DNA of 41,388 bases. It comes from an uncultured Cetobacterium sp. (GTDB lineage Bacteria > Fusobacteriota > Fusobacteriia > Fusobacteriales > Fusobacteriaceae). Every line of letters starts with the position of its first letter. Positions within the stretch are counted from its first letter, which is position 1. The notes beneath the pieces are model-generated. The model worked only from the letters and a program-made list of their open reading frames with translations, was not told the origin of the DNA and did not search any database. This document shows, piece by piece, positions 24,638 to 32,913 of this stretch. The DNA lies in the NCBI RefSeq assembly GCF_947072685.1, contig NZ_CAMTIK010000020.1, positions 1 through 41,388 of the forward strand. The letters run 5' to 3'. The position numbers and the translations under genes are program-made.

Positions 24638-25738
24638 CTAGAATGTTGCTTTCATTCCTACAAAAGCGAATGGTTGCCATCTCCAATCAGCAGCTGAACT
24701 TTGAGCTGTTCTATCCCAGTTTCTATACTCAGCAGCGATTCCTCCATTAACTGTTAAATACTCATTTACTTTATAATCATTTTCTAAAGCAAACTGTGCA
24801 TATAAACTATAAGTTGTTTTTTCTGATTTAGTAATCTTCTTAGTATCCTTGTCTTGAGTGTATTTGTCATACTGACCAAATTTATACGGATCATATCCTC
24901 CCTCAAATTTTAGATCAAGTGCATAGTTTTCAGTTGCATATAGAGCAAATGTTCTATATAAATAGATCTCCCACTCGATGTTAAGTTCTTTATCCTTATT
25001 TCCTGTTAAATCACTGTTTGTGTGGAAATCTTGGTTATAGAAATTTTGGTTTATATAGATTGTACCGTCCCAAGTAAATCCTAGTGGTAAATTACCTGCA
25101 TAATCGATATCCATACCGATAGTATTCATGTAGTTTCCGCCACCATTTGCAGGGAATGTGTGATATAATTTTGGTGCAAGTACTAATTTATTCAATAGTG
25201 CCCCTTGATTTTTGTACACTGTAAATCTTGCTTGATACTCTAAGTTTTGAGATTCATCCTCTTCATCTCTGTATTGAATTCTTGAAGTGAACCAGTCATT
25301 GTGCTTGTAATAAGCTCTCAATCTTGTTTCAGTTCCATCTCTTCCGTTATCTTTTGTAGAATCATTTCTTTCTAATTCACTGTAGTCTCTAATTCTTCCT
25401 TCTAATGAGAAGTTCTCTGTTGCTTGAATTCCAAAAGTTGTTTCAAGTCTAGAGTATTTATTTGATCCTCTATTCCAAGTATCTTGATTGTCATCTGGTG
25501 TATTTTGTGATTGAGTATTTCTTATGCTATCTCCTTGTCCCTCAGTATCTCCATATGCTCTGTACTGAACTCCTAAGTATCCACTTGGTCTAAACGACGG
25601 TGTAATTACTTCCACTACCTCTTCAGCTACAACTACAACCTCTTTTGAAACCTCTACAGGTGCTACCACTACTTCTTTAGCTTGAGCTGCTGTTCCAACT
25701 ACAAGTAAAGATCCTAATAAAAGTGCTAATTTTTTCAT
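24638..25738 (-). CDS. Outer-membrane beta-barrel porin, fusobacterial type
   Basis: A 366-aa exported protein. The signal peptide ends TAAQA and the mature chain starts KEVVVAPVEVSKEVVVV, a Val/Glu-rich N-terminal linker like that of the porin at 18715. Amphipathic beta strands rich in Tyr, Trp and Asn follow, and the chain ends in KATF. The start at 25738 follows GGAGGGGA; an ATG 18 nt further upstream precedes that ribosome site and is not used. A good promoter at 25815-25843 gives an AT-rich leader of about 70 nt. The SD-rich leader is a possible target for the small RNA at 27389. Ligand unknown. It is probably a general or sugar porin; the ROK regulator gene upstream may control it. Confidence 0.83.
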   Translation of the reverse strand: MKKLALLLGSLLVVGTAAQAKEVVVAPVEVSKEVVVVAEEVVEVITPSFRPSGYLGVQYRAYGDTEGQGDSIRNTQSQNTPDDNQDTWNRGSNKYSRLETTFGIQATENFSLEGRIRDYSELERNDSTKDNGRDGTETRLRAYYKHNDWFTSRIQYRDEEDESQNLEYQARFTVYKNQGALLNKLVLAPKLYHTFPANGGGNYMNTIGMDIDYAGNLPLGFTWDGTIYINQNFYNQDFHTNSDLTGNKDKELNIEWEIYLYRTFALYATENYALDLKFEGGYDPYKFGQYDKYTQDKDTKKITKSEKTTYSLYAQFALENDYKVNEYLTVNGGIAAEYRNWDRTAQSSAADWRWQPFAFVGMKATF

Positions 25739-25814
25739 AAAATCCCCTCCGAGCATAATTTAGTTTAGAGAAAAATTTTTTTTCAAGTAAAAATTCAATC
25801 CCCACATTAGTTAG

Positions 25815-25843
25815 TTTATACTACATTTTTGACAATTTGTAAA
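25815..25843 (-). promoter_or_regulatory. Promoter of the porin gene
   Basis: On the minus strand: TTTACA (25843-25838), 17-bp spacer, TATAAA (25820-25815). The untranslated leader is about 70 nt. Confidence 0.65.
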
Positions 25844-25966
25844 CAATATTTTTCTAAGTAAATTTTAAAAAAACACTTTTTTTACAAACAATTCTTTTAT
25901 TTATAAGGCTTTTTGAACATTTTAAGAAGAATAATATTTTTTTACATTATAAAATATTTACGCATA

Positions 25967-26006
25967 AAAAAAGACTTAAAATAACCAAGGTTAAATTTAA
26001 GTCTTT
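25967..26006 (-). terminator. Terminator of the ROK-family gene
   Basis: An 11-bp stem AAAGACTTAAA / TTTAAGTCTTT with a 15-nt loop. T7 follows on the minus strand. Confidence 0.8.
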
Positions 26007-26011
26007 GAAAT

Positions 26012-27211
26012 CTATTCTATCTCACTCTTTTCTCTCTCATCTAAATTATTTATATGATAGTTATAAAAAACATAGTTTATAGCTAAAAATGATGCCGAAA
26101 ACTCAGCTTTATCTAAACTTGTATCCAATATAACTAATTTTTCATGTACCTCAGCTAACTGAAACTCCTGTAAATACATTTTTAAATAACTTATAAACAA
26201 CTGACTTTTAAAGATTTTTCCAGAAAGAAAAAAAGTATCCAAAGGTAATAGATTATTATGATTTATAATAAGTATTGAAATATACTTCGCAACTTTTCTA
26301 AGAACTTTACACTCTAAAATCTCGCCCTTTTCGGCTCTTTCTATAAATTCATCAAACTTCATATTTTCATACAGAAGTCTTATACGCTCCGAATTATTAT
26401 TTTCCTTTAAAATTTCTTTAAATAAATATTTTGGCGAAACCATTGTTTCAAAACATCCTCTTTTTTTACAGATATCACAATAAACCTCAGAGTTTGGCTC
26501 AACTATAAAATGTCTATTTCCCATCGATCTATAGTGACTAACTACTGGATTTATAAGTTTATTGTCCACTATAATTGAACTTCCCCTTGTATTAGCATAT
26601 CTCACTAAAAAAAAGTTTTTATACTCTGGATTTAAAAAAGCTTCATAGAGAGCTAACGCCCTAATCTCACTCTCTATATAAACTTTTTTCTTTAAATGAT
26701 ATTTTACAAGTTTTTCAATTTTTGAAAACCTATCCTCCTTAAATAAAGATATAGAGTTGTCAGTTATAAAATCATTTGATACAACAATTCCCACTCCCAA
26801 TATTTCATCTAGTGAAATTACACTGTCTTCAATTATTTTTTTTATCTCCAAAACTATAATCTCTGAAAAGCTTTCAAAATTATTTTTATAATCATTTTTT
26901 ATAACAAATTTTTGAATAATTTCATTTTTTAGGTTTGTTATATTTATTTTTATTTTTTTTAACTCAATTAAAACACCTATAGAATAAAATCTCTCATAAT
27001 TAATTAATAAGATATTTTTTTTACGACCATTTTCATCTATTTTTTTTTGCTCTAATAAAATATTTTCCGCAATAAGTTTTTTCGATATCTTTGTTAATGC
27101 TGCTGGAGAAACCATTATATTTTCTGCTATCTCTAACTTATTGGACCCCTCACTAGAATTAATAAATTTCAACAAATTGGTAATATTTTTATTCTGACTT
27201 TTTAAATCCAT
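26012..27211 (-). CDS. ROK-family transcriptional regulator
   Basis: A 399-aa NagC/XylR-type regulator. An N-terminal winged helix (about 8-70, SNKLEIAENIMVSPAALTKISKKL) is followed by a ROK sugar-kinase-like domain. The catalytic parts are worn: the GEIGH motif reads GNRHF, and the glycine-rich ATP loops are not canonical. It is therefore a sensor rather than a kinase. The zinc-site cysteines are spaced C-x2-C-x4-C (YCDICKKRGC) instead of the usual C-x-C-x4-C. GGAGACGGGG precedes the start. It is divergent from the small RNA/groES region. A palindrome AACAAATTTGTT at 27242-27253 lies in its upstream region and resembles one at the PTS EIIB promoter, so it may control the PTS-porin-mupG genes. 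Confidence 0.88.
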   Translation of the reverse strand: MDLKSQNKNITNLLKFINSSEGSNKLEIAENIMVSPAALTKISKKLIAENILLEQKKIDENGRKKNILLINYERFYSIGVLIELKKIKINITNLKNEIIQKFVIKNDYKNNFESFSEIIVLEIKKIIEDSVISLDEILGVGIVVSNDFITDNSISLFKEDRFSKIEKLVKYHLKKKVYIESEIRALALYEAFLNPEYKNFFLVRYANTRGSSIIVDNKLINPVVSHYRSMGNRHFIVEPNSEVYCDICKKRGCFETMVSPKYLFKEILKENNNSERIRLLYENMKFDEFIERAEKGEILECKVLRKVAKYISILIINHNNLLPLDTFFLSGKIFKSQLFISYLKMYLQEFQLAEVHEKLVILDTSLDKAEFSASFLAINYVFYNYHINNLDEREKSEIE

Positions 27212-27233
27212 CCCCGTCTCCTTAATTTTTTTA

Positions 27234-27262
27234 TTGACAAATAAACAAATTTGTTATATATT
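27234..27262 (+). promoter_or_regulatory. Strong promoter with internal palindrome upstream of the small RNA
   Basis: TTGACA, 17-bp spacer, TATATT on the plus strand. The spacer contains the perfect 12-bp palindrome AACAAATTTGTT. The palindrome is also in place to control the divergent ROK gene. Transcripts from here would include about 190 nt up to the hairpin at 27426-27458. Confidence 0.55.
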
Positions 27263-27388
27263 TTTACTAGATAAAACATTTTTTAATTAACTTAACATTT
27301 TTTTAAACCAAGTTAAAAAAATTATAAAAATATTTACTACTAAATTATATCATATTTTGATAATAAGGTGCTAAACTTATTATATAAT

Positions 27389-27465
27389 AACCAATATCCT
27401 CCAGGTATTTGGTTAGAAACCCGTTTAAAGAGGAGGCATTCCCGTTGCCTCCTCTTTATATTTTA
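27389..27465 (+). ncRNA. Probable small RNA (or groES leader) with anti-Shine-Dalgarno hairpins
   Basis: Two strong hairpins stand in the 317-bp gap between the ROK gene and groES. The first is 27389-27414, stem AACCAA / TTGGTT, and its upper part exposes TATCCTCC. The second is 27426-27458, a 13-bp perfect stem TAAAGAGGAGGCA / TGCCTCCTCTTTA with a 7-nt loop and a T-rich tail, like a terminator. TTGATA (27357) with TATTAT (27378-27383) could start a transcript of about 75 nt. The promoter at 27234 would give a longer one. TATCCTCC is complementary to the GGAGGAT ribosome sites common in this window. The terminator arm is complementary to the groES ribosome site. No match to a known RNA family is recognised. 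Confidence 0.5.
27426..27458 (+). terminator. Terminator-like hairpin upstream of groES
   Basis: A 13-bp perfect stem with a 7-nt loop (TTCCCGT), followed by TATTTTAATT and, after a further GC pair, T12. It can end the small RNA or attenuate groES. Confidence 0.7.
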
Positions 27466-27528
27466 ATTGCTTTTTTTTTTTATTTTTGATAAAGTTTTAA
27501 ATAAGTAAATAGAAAAGGGGAGGCAACA

Positions 27529-27804
27529 ATGAAAATAAGACCTATCGGAAAAAGAGTTTTGGTTAAACCTATCGCTATTGAAGAGAAAACTACTACTGGT
27601 ATTTTACTTATTCAAAATAACGAGGAAAAAAACTACAGAATTGGACAAATCATCGCCCTCAGTGATGATGATGAAGTTTTAACTACTTTTAAACTTAAAG
27701 ATCATGTTATTTTCTCTAAAAAAACTGGTATCAAAATTGAAAGGTTTGGAGAAAACTTCATTCTTTTAGAATTGGAAGAAATTTTAGGAATTATCGAAGA
27801 CTAG
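27529..27804 (+). CDS. groES: Co-chaperonin GroES
   Basis: A 91-aa 10-kDa chaperonin, the heptameric lid of GroEL. The N terminus IRPIGKRVLVKP, the mobile loop EEKTTTGILL and the roof and base strands ending EEILGIIED are family features. The protein is a few residues shorter than the usual 94-97. The ribosome site is GGGGAGG. No groEL follows: the next gene is convergent and unrelated, and a terminator lies 14 nt downstream. Either groEL is elsewhere or this is an extra copy. The leader contains a terminator-like hairpin whose 3' arm can pair with this ribosome site. No CIRCE element is visible. Confidence 0.9.
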   Translation: MKIRPIGKRVLVKPIAIEEKTTTGILLIQNNEEKNYRIGQIIALSDDDEVLTTFKLKDHVIFSKKTGIKIERFGENFILLELEEILGIIED

Positions 27805-27817
27805 TTATCTAACCATT

Positions 27818-27851
27818 AAAAAAAAGCCCACACTCAGTGCAGGCTTTTTTT
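27818..27851. terminator. Bidirectional terminator between groES and pcp
   Basis: Outer stem AAAAAAAGCC / GGCTTTTTTT enclosing a short CACT / AGTG element, between convergent genes. Confidence 0.85.
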
Positions 27852-27852
27852 G

Positions 27853-28494
27853 TTAAAACTCTTTTCCACCAGAAACTTTAATATCTACACTATATTTTTT
27901 TAAAGCTGCAACCGCACACTCTAAAGCTTTTGTTATAGTGCTAACTTCCATATAAGGCATATTTTTCTTATCCACAACTTGCTCCGTTATATATGGTACA
28001 TGTATAAATCCACCTTTTATATCCAGTTTATTTTTAGATATATAATAAAGCAAAGAGTACATTATGTGATTACATACATATGTCCCCGCTGTATTCGAAA
28101 CAGAGGCTGGAATTTTTACATTTTTTATCTCCTCTACAATCCCTTTTATTGGAAGAGTTGCAAAGTAAGCGTTCTCTCCATCCTCAAAAACAGATGTATC
28201 TACCGGTTGATATCCATCGTTGTCTGGAATTCTTCCATCATCCATATTTATTCCTACTCTTTCTACAGATATATCAAATCTTCCACCAGCTTGTCCTATA
28301 CATATAACAGCGTCCGGTTTGTGCTCATCTATTCCCGCAAAAAGTTTTTCTGCCGATCTTTTAAAAACTGTAGGTATTTGTAATTTTATAACCTCGATTC
28401 CTTCTATACTATCCTTCATCGCTTTTACTGCTTCCCAAGCTGGATTTATACTTTCTCCTCCAAATGGATCAAATCCTGTTATTAAAACTTTCAT
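27853..28494 (-). CDS. pcp: Pyroglutamyl-peptidase I (pyrrolidone-carboxylate peptidase)
   Basis: A 213-aa cytoplasmic cysteine peptidase (C15 family) that removes N-terminal 5-oxoproline from peptides. The triad is Glu79 (VERVGIN), Cys141 ([10 protein letters not shown]) and His165 (GFIHVPY). The N-terminal [17 protein letters not shown] is diagnostic. It is the last gene of a long minus-strand run, 13 nt after a DUF979 gene and with DUF969 before that. The DUF969/DUF979 pair is associated with 5-oxoproline transport, which fits the enzyme product. Confidence 0.96.
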   Translation of the reverse strand: MKVLITGFDPFGGESINPAWEAVKAMKDSIEGIEVIKLQIPTVFKRSAEKLFAGIDEHKPDAVICIGQAGGRFDISVERVGINMDDGRIPDNDGYQPVDTSVFEDGENAYFATLPIKGIVEEIKNVKIPASVSNTAGTYVCNHIMYSLLYYISKNKLDIKGGFIHVPYITEQVVDKKNMPYMEVSTITKALECAVAALKKYSVDIKVSGGKEF

Positions 28495-28507
28495 AACTAC
28501 CTCCTAA

Positions 28508-29425
28508 TTAAAATGCTAATAAATACATCAACGCAATATGAATTATAAGAAGTGGTAACGCAACTCCCACTTGCTTTAGTATAACACCATTTTTATTCTT
28601 CATTTCCAATATTGATGCCGGAACAATATTGAAATTTGCTCCCATTGGAGTCAATAAAGTTCCACAATATCCAGCTGTTAATCCCATTGCACCAACTACT
28701 GCTGGATTTCCACCTTGAGCTATCACAAAAGGATATCCAATTCCTGCTGTAATAACTGCAAAAGCTGCGAAAGCATTTCCCATTATCATAGTAAATATTG
28801 CCATAGATAGGCAATATACTGCCACACCAGCTAAAATATTTCCTTCTGGCACTACACTTCCCATTATTCCAGCAATAACCGTTCCTACTCCAGCTTTAGC
28901 AAAAACTGATCCCAAAGAACCTAGCAGTTGTGGAAGAATAACTGTTGGCCCCATCTGTTGTAAAATTCTGCTTGAATCATATGGAATTTTATCCAGTTTT
29001 TCCTTTGTTACAACCATTGTTACACCAAGAGAGATTATAGCCCCTAGACCTAAACCTACAAGACCTCCTAGCTTAGTGAATTGAGCTATAGAAAAAGCTA
29101 TAACCCCTATCAAACCAGCTGGAATAAACAATGTATTTCCTATTTTAAGAGCTTGCTTCTCTCTAAACTCATCCGTACTTGTAGTAAAAGTAGCCAGAGA
29201 TACAGATTTAGTAGCACTCAGAACTCCCATAACTAAAAGTAATCCTCCAACTATTGCTGGATTCACATGTGGTCCACCTATAAATAAAAATCCAAATATC
29301 ATCCAAAAAGCTGCCGATCCAAATCTTTTTGGATTTTTTTTATCTAAATATGAATATACTCCACTCACAAGTAAAACAACTCCGCAAAGTATATACATGA
29401 TCTCTAATAACGTTTTAACATCCAC
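28508..29425 (-). CDS. DUF979-family membrane protein, putative 5-oxoproline transporter subunit
   Basis: A 305-aa integral membrane protein with about eight to ten helices and a glycine-rich C-terminal half (GMGANFN-like turn LLTPMGANFNIVPA). It belongs to the DUF979 family, which nearly always follows a DUF969 gene. It starts 12 nt after DUF969 and ends 13 nt before pcp. Annotation practice calls the pair a 5-oxoproline transporter because of this neighbourhood. Direct transport evidence is not something the sequence can show. No ATPase is present, so secondary transport is likely. Confidence 0.85.
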   Translation of the reverse strand: MDVKTLLEIMYILCGVVLLVSGVYSYLDKKNPKRFGSAAFWMIFGFLFIGGPHVNPAIVGGLLLVMGVLSATKSVSLATFTTSTDEFREKQALKIGNTLFIPAGLIGVIAFSIAQFTKLGGLVGLGLGAIISLGVTMVVTKEKLDKIPYDSSRILQQMGPTVILPQLLGSLGSVFAKAGVGTVIAGIMGSVVPEGNILAGVAVYCLSMAIFTMIMGNAFAAFAVITAGIGYPFVIAQGGNPAVVGAMGLTAGYCGTLLTPMGANFNIVPASILEMKNKNGVILKQVGVALPLLIIHIALMYLLAF

Positions 29426-29437
29426 TAATTTTCCCTC

Positions 29438-30100
29438 CTACTTTGCTCTTGATTTTTTTATCTCTTTATCCAAACGATAATATTGAATAAAAGCTAATAC
29501 CAATGTCACTAACGCTACAGGTATTGAAGCTTTTGAAACCGCATAAGCCTGAACATCCACTCCTAACTCTTGAAGTGTTCCAACAATCAAAAGAACTCCT
29601 GATGAAGCTACAAATACATTTTGTCCAAAGAAATTTGCATAGTTTTCAGAGGCGTTTGTTATTCCCTTTAAATCCTCATCTAATTCATCGCTTACAGGTC
29701 CGTCCTTAGCTATAGCACCTTTTGCCATAGGATATATCAACGGTCTTATAAACTGAACGTGACCTCCCAGTCTCATAGATAAAACTGCTGCTAACATTCT
29801 AACAACAACATAGATCGATAAAACCTTTCCTGCTGTAGCTCCCTTCAATTTTGATATACAGATAGAAGCTCTCTCTCTCAATCCATTTCTCTCCAATATT
29901 CCTACAACTGCCAATGTTAAAAGCAGTAGTGTCATATATCTTGTTTGAACAAAAGCAGCTCCTAGAATACTTAAAACCTCTACAAAATCTATTCCCGCTA
30001 CAAGACCTGTTGCTAGTCCAGCTATTAAGACAACCGCTATAGTGTCTAATTTTATAATAAATCCTATAAGTATTATCAATACCCCTATCAATTTAATCAT
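29438..30100 (-). CDS. DUF969-family membrane protein, putative 5-oxoproline transporter subunit
   Basis: A 220-aa integral membrane protein with about six helices, including LVAGIDFVEVLSILGAAFVQTRYM and RLGGHVQFIRPLIYPMAKGA, which fit the DUF969 family. It is the partner of the DUF979 protein encoded 12 nt downstream. Its start overlaps the stop of hslO by 4 nt, so the two are translationally coupled although the functions seem unrelated. The transport role is inferred from linkage to pcp. Confidence 0.85.
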   Translation of the reverse strand: MIKLIGVLIILIGFIIKLDTIAVVLIAGLATGLVAGIDFVEVLSILGAAFVQTRYMTLLLLTLAVVGILERNGLRERASICISKLKGATAGKVLSIYVVVRMLAAVLSMRLGGHVQFIRPLIYPMAKGAIAKDGPVSDELDEDLKGITNASENYANFFGQNVFVASSGVLLIVGTLQELGVDVQAYAVSKASIPVALVTLVLAFIQYYRLDKEIKKSRAK

Positions 30101-30978
30101 AGTATCTCTTCCAACTCCTCTCTTTTAAATACATAACTTTTTCCACAGAAATGGCACTGTGCCTCAACTTCACCCTTTTCAGCAAGAATTTCCTCTATTT
30201 CACCCTTACCTAAAGTTATAATACCTTTAAAAAACTTCTCTTTGCTACAATCACAACTGTATTTTATCTCTTTTGAATCCAAAATTTCATAGTCCTCTAT
30301 CAGCTTTTCATGTTCCTCATCGCTCATATCCTCATAGATTAGATGTAAAATTCTTTCTAAATCCATTCCACCTTTGAACAGTTCTGATACTCCTCTAATA
30401 GCAGCTATCTTTTTTTCTAATTCAACTATAAATGTTTCCTCAGCTCCAGGTAGAAGTTGAATCATATATCCACCTGCTGATTTTACTATTTTTTCATTCT
30501 CTAACTCCACTCCCAGAGCAATAACTGTTGGTGTTTGCTCCGAAGTTACATAGTAGTAAGCTATATCATAAGCTATCTCTCCACTCGTTATTGTTGAAAC
30601 TCCAATATATGGATCTTTCAATCCTAAATCTTTTATAACATGCAGTGTTCCCTGTCCCACTAAGTTTTGAACATCTGGTTCTCCGTTTGCTTTAGATGGT
30701 AAATCCACTTCTGGATTAGAGAGATACCCCTTCACTCCATTTTTATTCACTGTGGCCAACATATTTGATAACGGTCCATTTGTTGTTGTTCTCAATGTCA
30801 ATATATCCTCACCTTTTAAAGTTGCTCCCATTATTATAGCAGCGGATAAAAGTCTTCCAAATGATGAGATAGCTGTTGGGCTACACTTATGTATATCCAG
30901 TGCTTCTTGCACTATATCCTTTGTATCAACAAGAACAAATCTGGCATTTTTACTAACCCCTCTTATTAATCTACTCAT
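30097..30978 (-). CDS. hslO: Hsp33 redox-activated chaperone
   Basis: A 293-aa cytoplasmic holdase that is activated when oxidants release zinc from its C-terminal cysteines. The four zinc ligands are in the CxC-x30-CxxC pattern: Cys242, Cys244, Cys275 and Cys278. The N-terminal domain shows the Hsp33 features SRLIRGVSKNARF, GRLLSAAIIMGATLKGE and GYLSNPEV. The length is typical. It sits 16 nt after an HHH-protein gene and overlaps the DUF969 gene. Together with hcp and dps it adds to the redox-stress functions in this window. Confidence 0.95.
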   Translation of the reverse strand: MSRLIRGVSKNARFVLVDTKDIVQEALDIHKCSPTAISSFGRLLSAAIIMGATLKGEDILTLRTTTNGPLSNMLATVNKNGVKGYLSNPEVDLPSKANGEPDVQNLVGQGTLHVIKDLGLKDPYIGVSTITSGEIAYDIAYYYVTSEQTPTVIALGVELENEKIVKSAGGYMIQLLPGAEETFIVELEKKIAAIRGVSELFKGGMDLERILHLIYEDMSDEEHEKLIEDYEILDSKEIKYSCDCSKEKFFKGIITLGKGEIEEILAEKGEVEAQCHFCGKSYVFKREELEEIL

Positions 30979-30994
30979 TTCAATTTCACCTCTT

Positions 30995-31492
30995 TCAATA
31001 TTCTATGTAATCTTTTAAATCCTCATATCTTTTTTTGGAAATTATTTTTTTTATTTCCAAATTACTTCTTATTTTCCCATCTTCGTGGTATTTTCTGATA
31101 TTTTGTATTTCTTTTTTAGACAAACCATAATAGATTAAAGTTTTATCATCCACTTTATTTATATTAAATTTATTTAACTTTACTTTCTCAACCTCTTTAA
31201 ATTTTCCTTTTAGTTTTTCAAATGTTTTCTTTCCAATCCCATCAACTCTTACCATATCTTTTAAATTTTCAAATCCACCGGTTATAGCTCTATATTCTAA
31301 AAGTTTATCCACATAACCTTTTGATATCCCAGATCTTAACATCTCTGATTCTGTGGCTGTATTTATATCTAACAACAGATTTTTTGAATCTAAGGTATTT
31401 TTGCTCTCAATAACTTTAAACTCACTCTCTATCAATGAATATGAAAATGTTGTTAAGGCAATCAATAGAATTGATATAAATATTTTTTTCAT
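30995..31492 (-). CDS. Exported helix-hairpin-helix (ComEA-like) protein
   Basis: A 165-aa protein with an N-terminal signal sequence or anchor (residues 1-19). Two helix-hairpin-helix motifs follow: DINTATESEMLRSGISKGYV (about 43-62) and the clearer MVRVDGIGKKTFEKLKGKF. ComEA-type proteins bind incoming DNA outside the membrane during natural transformation. No other competence genes are nearby, so DNA uptake is only a possibility. A C-terminal Lys/Ile-rich tail adds a third, weaker hairpin. It is 12 nt from the HemZ-like gene and 16 nt from hslO in the same run. Confidence 0.8.
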   Translation of the reverse strand: MKKIFISILLIALTTFSYSLIESEFKVIESKNTLDSKNLLLDINTATESEMLRSGISKGYVDKLLEYRAITGGFENLKDMVRVDGIGKKTFEKLKGKFKEVEKVKLNKFNINKVDDKTLIYYGLSKKEIQNIRKYHEDGKIRSNLEIKKIISKKRYEDLKDYIEY

Positions 31493-31504
31493 AACATCTC
31501 CTCT

Positions 31505-32896
31505 TTATGAGAAAAACTTTATTTTTTTTATGTGTCTATCTCTCATCTCAGCTATATAAAGTGCTGGATCCTTAGGGTTCACAAGTCTTTCTATCTGATC
31601 GATATACTCAGTTTCTTTGTGGATAGATTTACTTATCGCACCTCCACCAAGTCCCATAGTCTGCTGATTTTCTTCAATCATTTCAATATTAAATCTAGAT
31701 TCAAATCCTGGGATAGAATAACCCACATTTTCTCCCCAATCCAAACTATTTTTTTGACGATACATGTAATATGCTTCCATTCCTTTTTCTTTGATAATTT
31801 TAGATATTTCTCCCTCAACTAAAACTCTTTCTACTTCAGATTCTTCAAAGCTTTCTCTATAGAGTGTCGAACCTTTCTTTTTAGCTAAAGAATGTACAGT
31901 TAAATTCTCCATCTCATATTTTCTAAGCTCATTTAAAGTGTTTAAAATATCCTCCACACTCTCTTCAGGCAGCCCTAAAATTATATCCATATTTAAAATA
32001 AATCCAAGTTCTTTTATATCCCTATAAACTTCATCAAAGTGTTTTCTATCAAAAGTTCTATTTAAATTTTTTAGAGTCTCATCTTTAAATGTCTGAGGGT
32101 TTAAACTCACTCTATCTACACCATATTTTTTTAAAACTTCTAACTTTTCTCTGGTGATAGCATCCTCTCTTCCAGCTTCAAATGTGAACTCTTTAATATT
32201 TGAGAGATCTATATTCTCGTGTATTGCCTTTAGTACTCTTTCCGTATCCTCTAAAGTTAAAGTACTTGGTGTTCCCCCTCCTATGTATAGAGATTCATAC
32301 TTGAAGTTTTTTTCCTCAGAAAGCTTCCCTACAAGTTTTATCTCCTCTAAAAGAGTTTCTACAAACTTTTTATAAAATCTTCCTAAAGCACTTCCAATTT
32401 CATAAGATGCAAAAGAACAGTATCTACATTTAGATGGACAAAATGGAATACCTATATACATATTCATAGCTTGCTTATTTAAAAGCTTTTCCTCTGTCTC
32501 TATAACTTTCATTATAAGGTCTATTTTCTCTTTAGTAGCGAGATACATATTATTTAAAAGTTTCTCCACTCTCTCCTTTGAAAATCCCATTTGGAGAAAT
32601 CTCCTGGTCATCTTAGTTGGACGAACACCTATCAAACTTCCCCATGGATACATTTTTCCATAAGCCTTTAAAAGAGCACCTTTTAACATTATAGTCCCTT
32701 GATCCTCCACTATATGCTCCAAATTTTCCTCTTCTAAAAAAGCTACTTTTCCATCTATACTAACACTTACTTTTATTCTATCTTGTGAGTAGCTTACCTC
32801 ACCTTTTATATCCTTACCTATTCCTTCAGGCAATAACAGCCTTACAAACTCCTCTACGCTTTTTTCACTTAGAGGAAAGTTAGTAACTATACTCAC
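31505..32896 (-). CDS. hemZ: HemZ-type radical SAM protein (coproporphyrinogen dehydrogenase-like)
   Basis: A 463-aa radical SAM enzyme. The [4Fe-4S] cluster motif is CPSKCRYC with Cys153, Cys157 and Cys160. GGGTPSTL (SAM-binding), LNPQTF and DIILGLPEE follow in the order typical of the HemN/HemW/HemZ superfamily. The 140-residue N-terminal extension and the late YYMYRQKN and GLGGGAIS motifs fit HemZ rather than HemW. Members have been proposed to oxidise coproporphyrinogen III without oxygen; HemW relatives are heme chaperones, so activity is not certain. No other heme genes are in the window. Confidence 0.82.
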   Translation of the reverse strand: MSIVTNFPLSEKSVEEFVRLLLPEGIGKDIKGEVSYSQDRIKVSVSIDGKVAFLEEENLEHIVEDQGTIMLKGALLKAYGKMYPWGSLIGVRPTKMTRRFLQMGFSKERVEKLLNNMYLATKEKIDLIMKVIETEEKLLNKQAMNMYIGIPFCPSKCRYCSFASYEIGSALGRFYKKFVETLLEEIKLVGKLSEEKNFKYESLYIGGGTPSTLTLEDTERVLKAIHENIDLSNIKEFTFEAGREDAITREKLEVLKKYGVDRVSLNPQTFKDETLKNLNRTFDRKHFDEVYRDIKELGFILNMDIILGLPEESVEDILNTLNELRKYEMENLTVHSLAKKKGSTLYRESFEESEVERVLVEGEISKIIKEKGMEAYYMYRQKNSLDWGENVGYSIPGFESRFNIEMIEENQQTMGLGGGAISKSIHKETEYIDQIERLVNPKDPALYIAEMRDRHIKKIKFFS

Positions 32897-32913
32897 TTTT
32901 TAAACACCACTTT

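Noticed and set aside
27270-27460. A known riboswitch or 6S RNA before groES
   Set aside because: The conserved cores of the riboswitch classes I know are not visible, and the ends do not pair as in 6S RNA. It is described only as an unassigned structured RNA.
27979-28383. A 134-codon plus-strand reading frame inside pcp
   Set aside because: Antisense shadow rich in Tyr, Ile and Ser, as expected from reverse-strand AT-rich codons.
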